Origin: Deltaproteobacteria bacterium
GTDB taxonomy: Bacteria > Desulfobacterota > DSM-4660 > Desulfatiglandales > B25-G16
Length of the DNA stretch: 17,335 bases
Reading direction: 5' to 3'
Assembly (NCBI GenBank): GCA_020348625.1
Contig: CP070752.1
Coordinates: 1,164,891 to 1,182,225 of the forward strand
Translations under genes and position numbers: made by a program
The notes under the pieces: generated by a model
Seen by the model: only the letters and a program-made list of their open reading frames with translations
The model's database searches: none
Told to the model about the DNA's origin: nothing
In this document: piece after piece, positions 6,246 through 14,220 of the stretch
Position numbering within the stretch: position 1 is the stretch's first letter
How the letters are laid out: the number at the start of each line of letters is the position of its first letter

Positions 6246-8630
6246 TTACCTGGGCCTTAATACCAGTATTCCCTCGCTATTTTTTTCGACGTCACCGCGA
6301 TCAATCCATGCAGTATGGTATGCGCCGCTGAGATAGAGCCGAATCTGGTCCTTATAGTGAGGGCTCTTGAGATGTCCCGATTCACCTGTTGGAAGAACGT
6401 GAAGCGATCTGTTCATGTTCGCGAGATCCACGATCATTCGCTGTGAAACCCCGTGAACAACCTGATAAGGCTTATCGTAGGAGTACTGCTTCTTGTTGAC
6501 GGTGAGGTTGTCTCCACCAACGGGGAAGGGACCTAGATTGAATATCATGTCTAGAGGTTTTTGCTCTTCCAGAACATGCTTGAATGTGAGCGTGTGGATT
6601 TTTCCCCATGTCCATTCATTGATATTGTCACCAACGGACTCCTTAAGCTCCGAAAGCGTCTGGCCGAGGCTCGCGGCCAAAATGTCTTCCATGGTCTCCT
6701 TTTCCGGGGTGTTGACGTTGTCGATCCACGGTGATGAACCGTCTCTGATCATCGCCCTGATAGCACGTGGAGGAAAGGACACCATCTTTATGTATTGCAT
6801 GAAGAGGTCTTCTCCCAATTCATCTTCGAATATATTCCCCATCATCTTTCTCAAGGTGACTGCAAACAGGCACGCCCCGACGCTGTCCGCGTTCATCATA
6901 AAGTCCCACTCTGAAAGAATATCCTGCGCCTTTTGAGCCTGTACCCCGGAAAATCGTCGATCAAGGACGGATATCAGGTGAGGCACCAGTTCAGCTGCGA
7001 GCACGCAGTAATTGTCTTTATGCATGCCTTTGATATCATCAACCGATATCTTTTCCCCTGCATTGAGCAGCCTGCTGATACGGGTAATTCGGTCCAATGG
7101 TTCCCAATAGTGACTGATGATATGGGGGTAGCTTCCACCTACTACCTTGTTGTTAGCTGTTGCCACGAACCCCTCTTCAGGATTTAAGAGGTGGGGCCTT
7201 TTTTCAAAGGGCACATATCCCTCCCACTCGTACTCGCCGGTCCAGCCGGGTACCGGGAGGAGACCGTCTCCTTTTAGACGGAGAGGAACGGGAGCGCAGC
7301 ACCAGTAGCCGGTGTTCCCCTTAGTGTCTGCAAAGACGAAATTCTGGCCGGGCAACTCCCAGGATTTCAAGGCCTCTATCACATCCTCTACGGTATTCGC
7401 CTTGGCCAAGAGGTAGCCGGCCCGAACGGGCTGAAGGCACTCGGTGAACGCCCACCGTGCCGAAATGACCTTTTCGTCTAAACTTTCTTTTATATCATTG
7501 ACAATGGGTCCGTGGCGGGTCAGGAGGATCTCCACTTTGACGGGGGACTTTCCTTTGACAGGGATTGTCTCCTCCACCACCTTCATATCCTCCCAATGAT
7601 CCATGTACCAGTACTGCCGGGGATTATCGGGATTGACCTTCTCGATGAAAAAGTCCACATCGTCGACCATGACATTGGTTACTCCCCAGGCCACATGACG
7701 ATTATGCCCAACCGGCACCCCTGTTGTGCCGAGGAGAACAAACCCCGACACATCGATTGTCGGGCACACCATGTGAACCTCCCACCAGAGCGAGGGATTG
7801 CTTAGCGACAGGTGGGTATCGTTTGCCAGAATCGGCTTACCGGTGACGGATTTTTTGCCGGAAACCACCCAGTTATTGCTGGCTGCCGGGCTGTGAAAAC
7901 CGGAGATCCGTCTCGCCAAACGGGCTGTTTCCCTGAAAGGCTTCAGGGATAAGGATATTTCTTTTAGTTCTTTTGGAACAATGACAGGCGCATCGTCCGG
8001 CCAGGCGGGAAAAGCCTCCCACAGTCTTTCCTCTCCTACCTTGTCCAGCATCTCCGCTGCCAGCAGATCCGCATCCCACCCGCTGCATAAGCCCCAATTA
8101 ATCACCTTGAGTATGGCCAGGTAATCGTCTGCCTTCCATGGTTCAGGTGTATACCCGAGGAATGTGAATTCTATGGGAAGTCGACCCCGATTGGTATCCA
8201 GATAAGCGTTAACCCCATCTGCAAACGACTGTTGTAGCCAACCGATATCCTCAAGATGCCCTCTATTCGGGCCTGCAGCGGCCAAGGTCCTGAAATAACG
8301 GTCTACTTCGACGAATTCTTCACCGAATATCTCTGATAGACGACCGCGGCCCAACCGGCGGTGAAACTCCATCTGCCAGAAACGGTCTTGTGCTATTGCA
8401 TACCCGAGGGCGAAGTAGAGGTCGGGTTCGTTTTTGGCGTAGATGTGAGGTATGCCGTAGGAATCTCGAATAATGTCGACCCGTTCGGTAAGGCCCGGGA
8501 GGACGATCTCTCCCGTGGTTTCCGGCAAGCTTTTCTTGAGAGTATGCTGAAACCACAGGTAGCCTCCCGCCGCCACTACTAGAATGAGGCCAAAGACAAT
8601 GGATAGGATAATCAAGATCCATTTTTTCAC
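6246..8630 (-). CDS. Penicillin acylase family Ntn hydrolase, 794 aa
   Basis: Members of this family (PF01804) are made as one chain, cut themselves at an internal Ser, and use that Ser as the N-terminal nucleophile to hydrolyse amide bonds of acylated amines such as beta-lactam side chains or acyl-homoserine lactones. The start is GTG (8628-8630) behind AAAGGAGG. Residues 4-27 are a hydrophobic signal or anchor, so the enzyme acts in the periplasm or at the membrane. The alpha-chain motifs RDSYGIPHIYA (55-65) and YAIAQDRFWQMEFHRR (77-92) are typical. The predicted cut is before Ser251 in AASNNWVVSG, followed by GKPILANDTHL. GDNLTVN near the C-terminus matches the conserved end. About 250 + 544 residues is the normal layout. 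The gene stands alone between two gaps. The substrate cannot be read from sequence. Confidence 0.93.
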   Translation of the reverse strand: MKKWILIILSIVFGLILVVAAGGYLWFQHTLKKSLPETTGEIVLPGLTERVDIIRDSYGIPHIYAKNEPDLYFALGYAIAQDRFWQMEFHRRLGRGRLSEIFGEEFVEVDRYFRTLAAAGPNRGHLEDIGWLQQSFADGVNAYLDTNRGRLPIEFTFLGYTPEPWKADDYLAILKVINWGLCSGWDADLLAAEMLDKVGEERLWEAFPAWPDDAPVIVPKELKEISLSLKPFRETARLARRISGFHSPAASNNWVVSGKKSVTGKPILANDTHLSLSNPSLWWEVHMVCPTIDVSGFVLLGTTGVPVGHNRHVAWGVTNVMVDDVDFFIEKVNPDNPRQYWYMDHWEDMKVVEETIPVKGKSPVKVEILLTRHGPIVNDIKESLDEKVISARWAFTECLQPVRAGYLLAKANTVEDVIEALKSWELPGQNFVFADTKGNTGYWCCAPVPLRLKGDGLLPVPGWTGEYEWEGYVPFEKRPHLLNPEEGFVATANNKVVGGSYPHIISHYWEPLDRITRISRLLNAGEKISVDDIKGMHKDNYCVLAAELVPHLISVLDRRFSGVQAQKAQDILSEWDFMMNADSVGACLFAVTLRKMMGNIFEDELGEDLFMQYIKMVSFPPRAIRAMIRDGSSPWIDNVNTPEKETMEDILAASLGQTLSELKESVGDNINEWTWGKIHTLTFKHVLEEQKPLDMIFNLGPFPVGGDNLTVNKKQYSYDKPYQVVHGVSQRMIVDLANMNRSLHVLPTGESGHLKSPHYKDQIRLYLSGAYHTAWIDRGDVEKNSEGILVLRPR

Positions 8631-8759
8631 CGCAAACCTCCTTTATAAGGTTTCTCTGGTATCTGGATCTATAGGAATGCTTCATAGCTTGGGGCTCATG
8701 GTGCTAATTCTACTCGCTTGACAGACCCCAGGGAGTGAACCTGTGCACAAACGAGGCAT

Positions 8760-8777
8760 CCACCAGTTCAGTGGTGG
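8760..8777. other. Short perfect stem-loop downstream of the 58-aa gene
   Basis: CCACCA (8760-8765) pairs with TGGTGG (8772-8777) around a six-base loop, 15 bases past the stop of the minus-strand 58-aa gene. No T-run follows on the minus strand, so it is at best a weak terminator; the stem could also protect an RNA end. Confidence 0.3.
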
Positions 8778-8791
8778 CTGTTTTCCCTGTT

Positions 8792-8968
8792 TCATTCTGA
8801 CCTATTCTCGTATTGCTGTTGCACCTGCTTCCTTTTGGTAGAAAATTCTTCTCTTGTGAAGATACCTTTCTCCAATAGCAGGTCGGTTACGGCATTGAGA
8901 TGAATGATATGTGGCATCAGAAGCTCAAGGAAAAGTACCAGTTCTTTCTCATCAACTCCATCTTCCAT
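8792..8968 (-). CDS. Small helical protein of unknown function, 58 aa
   Basis: The start is the ATG at 8966-8968, with GAGGT just upstream. The frame stays open for 45 codons upstream, but that part is Arg/Pro-rich and has no good start, so it is taken as non-coding. The product is one or two helices: an acidic, Leu-rich first half (KELVLFLELLMPHIIHLNAV) and a second half of the form LLLEKGIFTREEFSTKRKQV, which resembles the short C-terminal helix-turn-helix of SHOCT-like and nitrile-hydratase-like pieces. It lacks cysteines and a membrane segment. It is the only gene between the acylase and the TIGR04076 gene. Function unknown. Confidence 0.65.
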   Translation of the reverse strand: MEDGVDEKELVLFLELLMPHIIHLNAVTDLLLEKGIFTREEFSTKRKQVQQQYENRSE

Positions 8969-9431
8969 TGAATTACCTCGAACAGGGTTCAGCTGTCTTT
9001 TCCGTGGCACGGGAACTCGCAGAACGCGTACAGTATAACGTCTTGGGGTTTTCGGTTCATTATCAAAGCCGCTCGGGGCGGTAGCCTCTAACGGAGCGCG
9101 CACTTTGTTTCAGAAGGAGATAAATACCCAATTAAATCGCAACAACAACGTCCTGATGATCTCAGGGGATTACATTGTATCATGATCTTGAAACCCTTCA
9201 ACAATGAATACACAAAGTGCCATTCACTCGAACAGTAAGGAGATCACAAGGCCAGATCTAGGCTAAGAGAATTTTTTGATTTACACAAATAGATCTTTCC
9301 TCTACTCTTTTTGCTACGGAATGCGGCACCACTTATACCACTTGGGTCGATTGCCAAAGGATAAGGGTGGCCTCTCCAACCTATCAACCTGAGACAGAGA
9401 ACATAGACTACCAAAAGTAAGGAGGTTTGTC
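8969..9431. other. 463-base gap between divergent genes
   Basis: This gap separates the minus-strand 58-aa gene from the plus-strand TIGR04076 gene. Two plus-strand ribosome-site-like runs (AGAAGGAGAT near 9111-9120 and AAGGAGAT near 9237-9244) are not followed by a start codon at proper distance. A 20-codon frame at 9204 is too short to support. I see no clear promoter, terminator or RNA gene. Confidence 0.4.
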
Positions 9432-9701
9432 ATGGCCCTTAACCCACCAGATGTTAAACCACTGACCGCGGAGGTCATTTCGGTAAAGGGAGAGTGCAGC
9501 GCCGGGCATAAGGTTGGCGATAAACTGGAGCTGACCTGCTGGGATTGTGGCGGGCTTTGCGGCTTTTTTTATCACGATATCTTCCCCAATCTGAGCGTCA
9601 TGCAATTCGGGGGTAGTTATCCTTGGAGCTCGGGGGATGAGTTGACGTTGGAATGCCCCGATCGTGAAAACGCGGTTACCCTCCGTATTCGGAGGTCTTA
9701 A
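9432..9701 (+). CDS. TIGR04076 family protein, 89 aa
   Basis: The start ATG has AAGGAGG ideally placed. The product fits TIGR04076, a family of about 90 residues common in anaerobes: a strand region TAEVISVKGECSAGHKVGD (12-30; C22, G25, H26), a middle with an aromatic/His helix (FFYHDIFPNLSVMQFGG), then PWSSGDELTLECPDRENAV and RIRR at the end. The C-terminal CPD (C75) is conserved in the family. The additional C36, C39 and C43 (C-x2-C-x3-C), with C22 and C75, could bind a metal. No function is established. It lies 107 bases before a ferredoxin-type aldo/keto reductase on the same strand, a pairing that suggests a joint redox role. Confidence 0.82.
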   Translation: MALNPPDVKPLTAEVISVKGECSAGHKVGDKLELTCWDCGGLCGFFYHDIFPNLSVMQFGGSYPWSSGDELTLECPDRENAVTLRIRRS

Positions 9702-9808
9702 GCGCAGACAGCGTTCGGGCATAACCTCATCGGGGTTGGCTGCTTTCGGCTGGGAAGAGTTCAGCTTCTGAAAAAACGGCTGGTCTTTTTGCCCGGAATC
9801 AAGGTGCT

Positions 9809-10867
9809 ATGCAAAAACGAATGCTCGGCAAAACAGGCTGGAAGGTCTCGGTAATCGGCTTTGGAGCCATTAAACTGCCGCAGATCCCTCAAAGGGAATG
9901 TGACATTCTACTCAACAGGGCCCTTGACGAGGGGATCAACTTCGTTGATACCGCAGATTGTTACGGCGATAGCGAGGAGAAGATCGGCACTGCAATAGGA
10001 AAGCGGCGGGAGGAATTTTACCTTTCTACCAAAATAGACGAACGGGACGGGCCTGGTGTCCAAAGGAAACTGGAGCGCTGTCTTCGCCGTCTGAAGACAG
10101 ACTGGATCGATCTGGTGCTCTTCCATGATGTTCGAGGTGATGAATACGATCGACTATTCGAAAGAGGAGGGCTGGAGACCTTGGAAGCGGCCAAAAGGGA
10201 CGGGAAGATACGGGAGATTGGGATGAGCATTCACTACTCCCCTCCGATGATGAGGAGGGCCATAGAATCCGAAGTGTTTTCCGTGCTCATGGTTGCTTAC
10301 AGCGCCTTTGATGAAGACCGGTTGGAGGCAGATCTCCTTCCAAAGGCTCACAAAACAGGGGTGGGCGTTGTTGCCATGAAACCCCTTGCCGGCGGGATCC
10401 TTGCGGAGGGCCCTGGTGAGACAAGAGCAAGGGCATTCATTGGGGGAGACTCCCTTGCCCAGATTTCGCTGTACTATGTTCTCGCAAACCATAATATCAG
10501 CTGCGCCATACCCGGAATGAAGGAACTCTATGAGTTGGAGGAAAACCTGCGTGTTGGGAGGCAACCGAGAAAGCTGAATCCAGATGAGATCAAGAGCCTC
10601 ATAGAAGAGGTGGGCGACGCAGGGAAGGGATTTTGCAGGAACTGCGGGTATTGCTTACCCTGCCCTGAGGGAATACCCATACCCGATATATTTCGGTTCG
10701 AGAGCTACCATGATCGTTACGGCCTAAAAGACTGGGCAATAGAGCAGTATAGATCGCTTGCCATAAACGCTGTTGCGTGTTCAGAGTGCAGGAAATGTGA
10801 GGCACTCTGCCCTTATGGGGTTCCGATTCCTGAGAGATTAAGGAGTGCACATCAAATACTTCAATGA
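9809..10867 (+). CDS. Aldo/keto reductase with C-terminal 4Fe-4S ferredoxin-type domain
   Basis: The 352-aa product has an aldo/keto reductase barrel (about residues 1-260) and an iron-sulfur tail. The catalytic tetrad is visible as D47, Y52, K75 and H106, within FVDTADCYGDSEEKIG, FYLSTK and LVLFHD. The tail carries two cysteine sets: C276, C279, C282, C285 (C-x2-C-x2-C-x2-C-P) and C324, C327, C330, C334 (C-x2-C-x2-C-x3-C-P), enough for two clusters. This architecture is common in clostridia and Desulfobacterota and is thought to allow ferredoxin-type electron transfer in addition to, or in place of, NADPH; substrates are mostly unknown. AAGGTG stands just before the start ATG. The 260 bases downstream to the next gene hold nothing I can support. 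Confidence 0.92.
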   Translation: MQKRMLGKTGWKVSVIGFGAIKLPQIPQRECDILLNRALDEGINFVDTADCYGDSEEKIGTAIGKRREEFYLSTKIDERDGPGVQRKLERCLRRLKTDWIDLVLFHDVRGDEYDRLFERGGLETLEAAKRDGKIREIGMSIHYSPPMMRRAIESEVFSVLMVAYSAFDEDRLEADLLPKAHKTGVGVVAMKPLAGGILAEGPGETRARAFIGGDSLAQISLYYVLANHNISCAIPGMKELYELEENLRVGRQPRKLNPDEIKSLIEEVGDAGKGFCRNCGYCLPCPEGIPIPDIFRFESYHDRYGLKDWAIEQYRSLAINAVACSECRKCEALCPYGVPIPERLRSAHQILQ

Positions 10868-11127
10868 TGTCGATTGGGGCCCGATGGATTAACGAATTGC
10901 TTGTCTGCCTCTTGTAAAAAAAGCGGTATTCCTATCGCATAACCAGGACGCAGTCGATTTGTCGGGAGTGCGCAAACGGCATAAAGATGTGGTTGACAAA
11001 CAGAGAAACTTCTACCCGAGAATGTGGGAATCGGACCATACCTCTTTTTGGGTGAACAGCCCTCGGATCAGATCATAGTCCCACAACTCTAATGAATTCC
11101 TCAAGGGATGACCCCTTCGAACTTCAA

Positions 11128-11313
11128 TTACAATCCCTCAGGTGCACAAAGGTTCTTGTCGCTTGCAGCTACTCGCCCGCAGTTCCTACATATGAATTTC
11201 GGCTCGGCAACGAGTTTCTTGTAATCTTCTAAGTTTGACTGCACGTAACCTACGTTTTGCAGGTAACAAAGGTGTTGTTCGTGTTCTGGGTGGGGCATTT
11301 TAGCTTGAACCAT
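11128..11313 (-). CDS. Small zinc-ribbon-like protein, 61 aa
   Basis: The start is the ATG at 11311-11313 behind a strong AAAGGAGGTGAG; the in-frame ATG 22 codons earlier has no such site. The protein has an N-terminal His/Cys patch (PHPEHEQHLC, Cys16) and a C-terminal C-x2-C pair (C42, C45 in FICRNCGRVA) followed by C56 (NLCAPEGL). Three or four of these could bind zinc or another metal. Short proteins ending in CRNCGRVA-like sequence seem typical of Desulfobacterota, but no function is known to me. It follows the host-attachment-family gene by 89 bases on the same strand and may share its transcript. Confidence 0.78.
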   Translation of the reverse strand: MVQAKMPHPEHEQHLCYLQNVGYVQSNLEDYKKLVAEPKFICRNCGRVAASDKNLCAPEGL

Positions 11314-11402
11314 TTTTCTCACCTCCTTTCCCGACTGGGAAATAGTGATCTGCAACCCGTACAATCTCACGGAAAGCATAATGTATTAAGTGCAGCGGCT
11401 CT

Positions 11403-11900
11403 TTATACGCCTGGCCTCCTGCGCGGCGGGAGCACCTGCTGTCTTGCAAGATGCTCATGAATCTTTCTGGGTGAAAACTTGGACATATCCTTAGATAATT
11501 TCTGTACCACCATGCCCCTTTTGAGAATGTTCTGGAGGTCGCTGCGGATCATTCCAAGGATATGGGGGGGCGCTACGAGCGCCAGGCAGCGGGCCTGGTT
11601 TGCGTGTACGAAACGCCTCGCTTCCACCATGACTTCATGGGCGAAGCGGCGATCGAATTCGTCTTCATGCTGAGACCGGTGGTCGTCATAGCCATGGGTA
11701 GGGCCTCCACGGGGAGCTCGATGGCGGCCGGTCTTCGGCTCGGCATAAATGTCCCGTCTTGGGATCTCCTTTTGAGGGTTACAGAGTTCCCCGCATTCAA
11801 TCAGTCTGGGCCCTGATTCCAACTCGGGGTGCTCCACCGGTTCTAAGGTAAAGAAGCGCGCACGCGCCCCACCGGTAACTACAACACAATACTCACTCAT
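11403..11900 (-). CDS. Host attachment protein family (PF10116-like)
   Basis: The start is the ATG at 11898-11900, behind GAGGAGGGGC; an open 30-codon extension upstream has no ribosome site. The 165-aa product opens with a beta strand and a Gly-Ala-Arg turn (VVVTGGARARFFTLEP), continues with LIECGELCNPQKEI, a basic GRHRAPRGGPTHGY segment, a helix with EDEFDRRFAHEVMVEARRFV, and the conserved ALVAPPHILGMIRSDLQN strand-helix unit, then KDMSKFSPRKIHEHL. This order matches proteins annotated 'required for attachment to host cells', a family whose fold resembles release-factor eRF1 domain 1-like and archaeal RNA-binding proteins; the attachment name comes from an Agrobacterium study and probably does not describe the role here. 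The C-terminus is strongly basic (PPRRRPGV). Confidence 0.85.
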   Translation of the reverse strand: MSEYCVVVTGGARARFFTLEPVEHPELESGPRLIECGELCNPQKEIPRRDIYAEPKTGRHRAPRGGPTHGYDDHRSQHEDEFDRRFAHEVMVEARRFVHANQARCLALVAPPHILGMIRSDLQNILKRGMVVQKLSKDMSKFSPRKIHEHLARQQVLPPRRRPGV

Positions 11901-12371
11901 TTTATTGCCCCTCCTCATACTGCGGCTAAGGTTTTTACCCATTGCCCGAGAAATGGTGAAATCAGATCCTGACAGGCCAATGGCTGTCACGAAATGACTC
12001 CATATATCTTGTGTCTTTTAGTATTATAAGTAGAATATATTGTGTTTACAAGGATTATCTTAAAGAAATACGTAACGGCGTGACCCCCACTGTTTTCATA
12101 TTCACTCAAGAAGCACCTTCCGTATCTCCCGGTTTGAATGAGGTTGTTATGAATGATACCTCTTGTTGCCACTCCTCCCCCAGGTCCCAATTATTCCATC
12201 AACGGTAGACCCTATCGCGGGCACTCTTATTAATAGAATAAAACTGCATATTGGGAGAGTCAAGCGAACTATTTAGCCACCGGAAATACACGAATAAAAG
12301 CTTCGACTGAGGTCGATTTGCTCATTGAGAATATTCCAAGGTTCAGCTCTGGTAATGAACAGGGAACAAAG
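11901..12371. other. 471-base gap between NifS-like and host-attachment genes
   Basis: The gap is AT-rich in its middle. It contains the minus-strand promoter at 12023-12051. Open frames here are short and lack ribosome sites. No T-tailed hairpin is seen after the NifS-like gene (stop at 12372). Confidence 0.5.
12023..12051 (-). promoter_or_regulatory. Sigma-70-type promoter for the host-attachment-family gene
   Basis: On the minus strand, TTGTAA (12046-12051), a 17-base spacer and TATAAT (12023-12028) give 4/6 and a perfect 6/6 match. Transcription would start near 12016, giving a leader of about 115 bases before the ATG at 11900. Confidence 0.6.
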
Positions 12372-13553
12372 CTAGTGCTCGGTCTGATGAGCCTTTTTGT
12401 ATAGGGGAGAGAGGTTACGCAGGGTTTTCACCGTTTCCTTTAAGGCGGTCAGGAACCGAACCACGTCTTTCTCGGTATTCTCCAAGCCAAAGGTAATGAC
12501 CAGCGTACCCTGAGCCTCAGCGAACTGCAGCCCAATGGACAGTAACACGTGCGATGCTCGCAGCGATCCCGATGCACACGCTGACCGTGTAGATATTTCG
12601 ATGTCCTCATCGTCCATCATGAGGACAATGCTCTCTCCTTCGATGTATTTTAAGGATACAGACACAAGATTAGGCAGGCAGTATTCCGGATGTCCATTAA
12701 TGATGTATTCATCTATGTAATTCGGCAGTTCCCGGAGAAACTTTTCTCTGAGCCTATTGAACTGAGATAGCCTCGCTTTCATATCCTGTTTAGCAAGCTC
12801 AGCTGCAACGCCCATCCCGATGATACCGATCAGATTTTCCGTGCCAGCTCTCTTGTTATTCTCCTGAATACCTCCCTCAAGCAATGGCCAAACGTTGGTT
12901 CCACGCCGGATATACAAACCTCCCACGCCGGTAGGACCGTAAAAAGGATTAGACGCGAAACTGAGCAAGTCTACACCCAGTTTCTGCACATCAATCGGCA
13001 GGACTCCCACGGAATCTACTGCGTCCACATGAAAGGTTACCTTTTTGCCTTTGGTGATTGACGCGATTTCCTCTATCGGCTCAATAGTTCCAATTTCATT
13101 ATTGGCATGCATGATCGATACGAGTATGGTGTCATCTCTTATAGCCTTGGTTACGTGATCGGGACTGACCCGTCCATATTTATCAACGGGAACTGAAGTG
13201 ACCTGATAACCCATCATTTTCAGCCGACGGATACTTCGAATAACGGAATTATGCTCGATGTTGGATGTGACCAGGTGCTTCCCTTTGTCTGCACTGGCCA
13301 GAGCCACACCCTTTATGGCATGATTAATGGACTCGGTACCGCATGACGTAAAAACCACCTCTTTCGGAGACGGGGAGTTGATGAGTGCTGCCACGGATTC
13401 TCGGGCTTTTTCCAAGGCCTCAGAGCTCTGTTCGCCCATTTTATGTTGGCTCGAAGGATTGCCATAGCCCATTTTTATAGCACTGACCATGGCGTCCTGG
13501 ACTTCAGGCAAAAGCTGGTTTGCCGAAATGTGATCCAGATTGAGAATATTCAT
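12372..13553 (-). CDS. NifS/IscS-family aminotransferase lacking the PLP lysine
   Basis: The 393-aa protein aligns with cysteine desulfurases over its full length. Kept features (E. coli IscS numbers in brackets): GTES (72-75), H101 in SNIEHNSV [H104], N151 in HANNEIGTIEP [N155], D177 in HVDAVD [D180], the GGIQE...RAGTEN loop, and the catalytic C326 in SACASGSL [C328]. Changed: where the family has His-Lys before FYGP [H205, K206, the lysine that binds PLP], this protein has Asn202-Pro203 (SFASNPFYGP); Gln183 is Asp180; and the N-terminal AATTP-type motif reads HISANQL. Standard desulfurase chemistry needs the lysine, so activity is doubtful. The ATG at 13551-13553 was chosen (GGAGG eight bases upstream) over a GTG five codons earlier. 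It follows the IscU-like gene by 17 bases and ends in TAG. Confidence 0.92.
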   Translation of the reverse strand: MNILNLDHISANQLLPEVQDAMVSAIKMGYGNPSSQHKMGEQSSEALEKARESVAALINSPSPKEVVFTSCGTESINHAIKGVALASADKGKHLVTSNIEHNSVIRSIRRLKMMGYQVTSVPVDKYGRVSPDHVTKAIRDDTILVSIMHANNEIGTIEPIEEIASITKGKKVTFHVDAVDSVGVLPIDVQKLGVDLLSFASNPFYGPTGVGGLYIRRGTNVWPLLEGGIQENNKRAGTENLIGIIGMGVAAELAKQDMKARLSQFNRLREKFLRELPNYIDEYIINGHPEYCLPNLVSVSLKYIEGESIVLMMDDEDIEISTRSACASGSLRASHVLLSIGLQFAEAQGTLVITFGLENTEKDVVRFLTALKETVKTLRNLSPLYKKAHQTEH

Positions 13554-13570
13554 ATTCGCGACCTCCACCT

Positions 13571-14089
13571 TCAGTCTTGTTGACCGACATCAACGGTTAG
13601 CGCACAATTCGCGCACACAGTTTCACCCTCACCGATTTCAACATCACAATAGGGACAATAGCACTTTTCGCCACCAACATGCTCGTGCTTCTCCTTGCGC
13701 TTCAGCTCGCCTCTGGGTTTTTCGGCTTTTCGATCTTCATAGTCCTTAAGGGCACTGTGCAACGCGTCTGCGCCCAGATTAGAACAATGAAGCTTGTTTT
13801 TCGGTAAACCGCCGAGCGCCTTAGCAACATCTTTATTGGAGATCTTCTTCGCCTCTTCAATGCTCTTGCCTTTTGCCATCTCGGTGAGCATACTTGAAAC
13901 AGCAATAGCAGCGCCGCAACCAAAGGTCTGGAATTTTATATCATCTATGCGATCATCTTTAATGCTCAGGTACATGGTCATGATATCCCCGCACATGGGG
14001 TTTCCCACCTCGCCAACGCCGTTGGCATCTTCAATTGTACCCACGTTTCTGGGGTTCCTGAAGTGATCCATTACCGTTTCTGAATACAT
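13571..14089 (-). CDS. IscU/NifU-type Fe-S scaffold with C-terminal zinc ribbon
   Basis: The first 125 residues are an IscU-type scaffold on which Fe-S clusters are assembled: YSETVMDHFRNPRNVG at the start, then GNPMCGD (C33, D35), FGCGAAIAVSS (C58) and LHCSNLGADAL (C102), that is, all three ligand cysteines plus the aspartate. A charged linker (KAEKPRGELKRKEKHEH) leads to an added zinc-ribbon-like end with C143, C145, C148, C159 and C162 (CPYC ... CANC). Ordinary IscU is about 128 residues; this is 172. The start is the second ATG (14087-14089), which has GGAGG eight bases upstream; an ATG five codons earlier has none. It is 17 bases upstream of the NifS-like gene with the same ribosome-site layout, so the two are co-translated. 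Confidence 0.92.
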   Translation of the reverse strand: MYSETVMDHFRNPRNVGTIEDANGVGEVGNPMCGDIMTMYLSIKDDRIDDIKFQTFGCGAAIAVSSMLTEMAKGKSIEEAKKISNKDVAKALGGLPKNKLHCSNLGADALHSALKDYEDRKAEKPRGELKRKEKHEHVGGEKCYCPYCDVEIGEGETVCANCALTVDVGQQD

Positions 14090-14105
14090 AACCGTCGCCT
14101 CCATT

Positions 14106-14133
14106 TAAGTGATAAACTGTATATAATCACTTA
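14106..14133. promoter_or_regulatory. Perfect inverted repeat, probable operator
   Basis: TAAGTGAT (14106-14113) and ATCACTTA (14126-14133) form a perfect 8-bp inverted repeat with a 12-base spacer, 17 bases before the ATG of the IscU-like gene. The spacer contains the probable -10 box of that gene, so a dimer bound here would block transcription. The half-sites do not match the IscR consensus as I know it. Confidence 0.55.
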
Positions 14134-14147
14134 TTTTGCCCAGTAAA
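14120..14147 (-). promoter_or_regulatory. Possible promoter for the IscU/NifS-like pair
   Basis: On the minus strand, TTTACT (14142-14147), a 16-base spacer and TATATA (14120-14125) match 4/6 and 4/6. It lies in the 131-base gap after the rhodanese gene and would give a leader of about 25 bases. The -10 box sits inside the inverted repeat. Confidence 0.4.
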
Positions 14148-14220
14148 GAGGTATGAGAGATAACCGGAAAGGCTCCAAGGAGCGCGCAACTTGCAGCACG
14201 AGAAGAAACACAGGATACAA

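Noticed and set aside
11103..11118. AAGGG/CCCTT hairpin past the 61-aa gene as a terminator
   Set aside because: Five base pairs with no T-run on the minus strand.
14172..14183. GCTCC-AA-GGAGC hairpin between rhodanese and IscU-like genes as a terminator
   Set aside because: The loop would be two bases and only a short CTTTCC follows on the minus strand; too weak to call.
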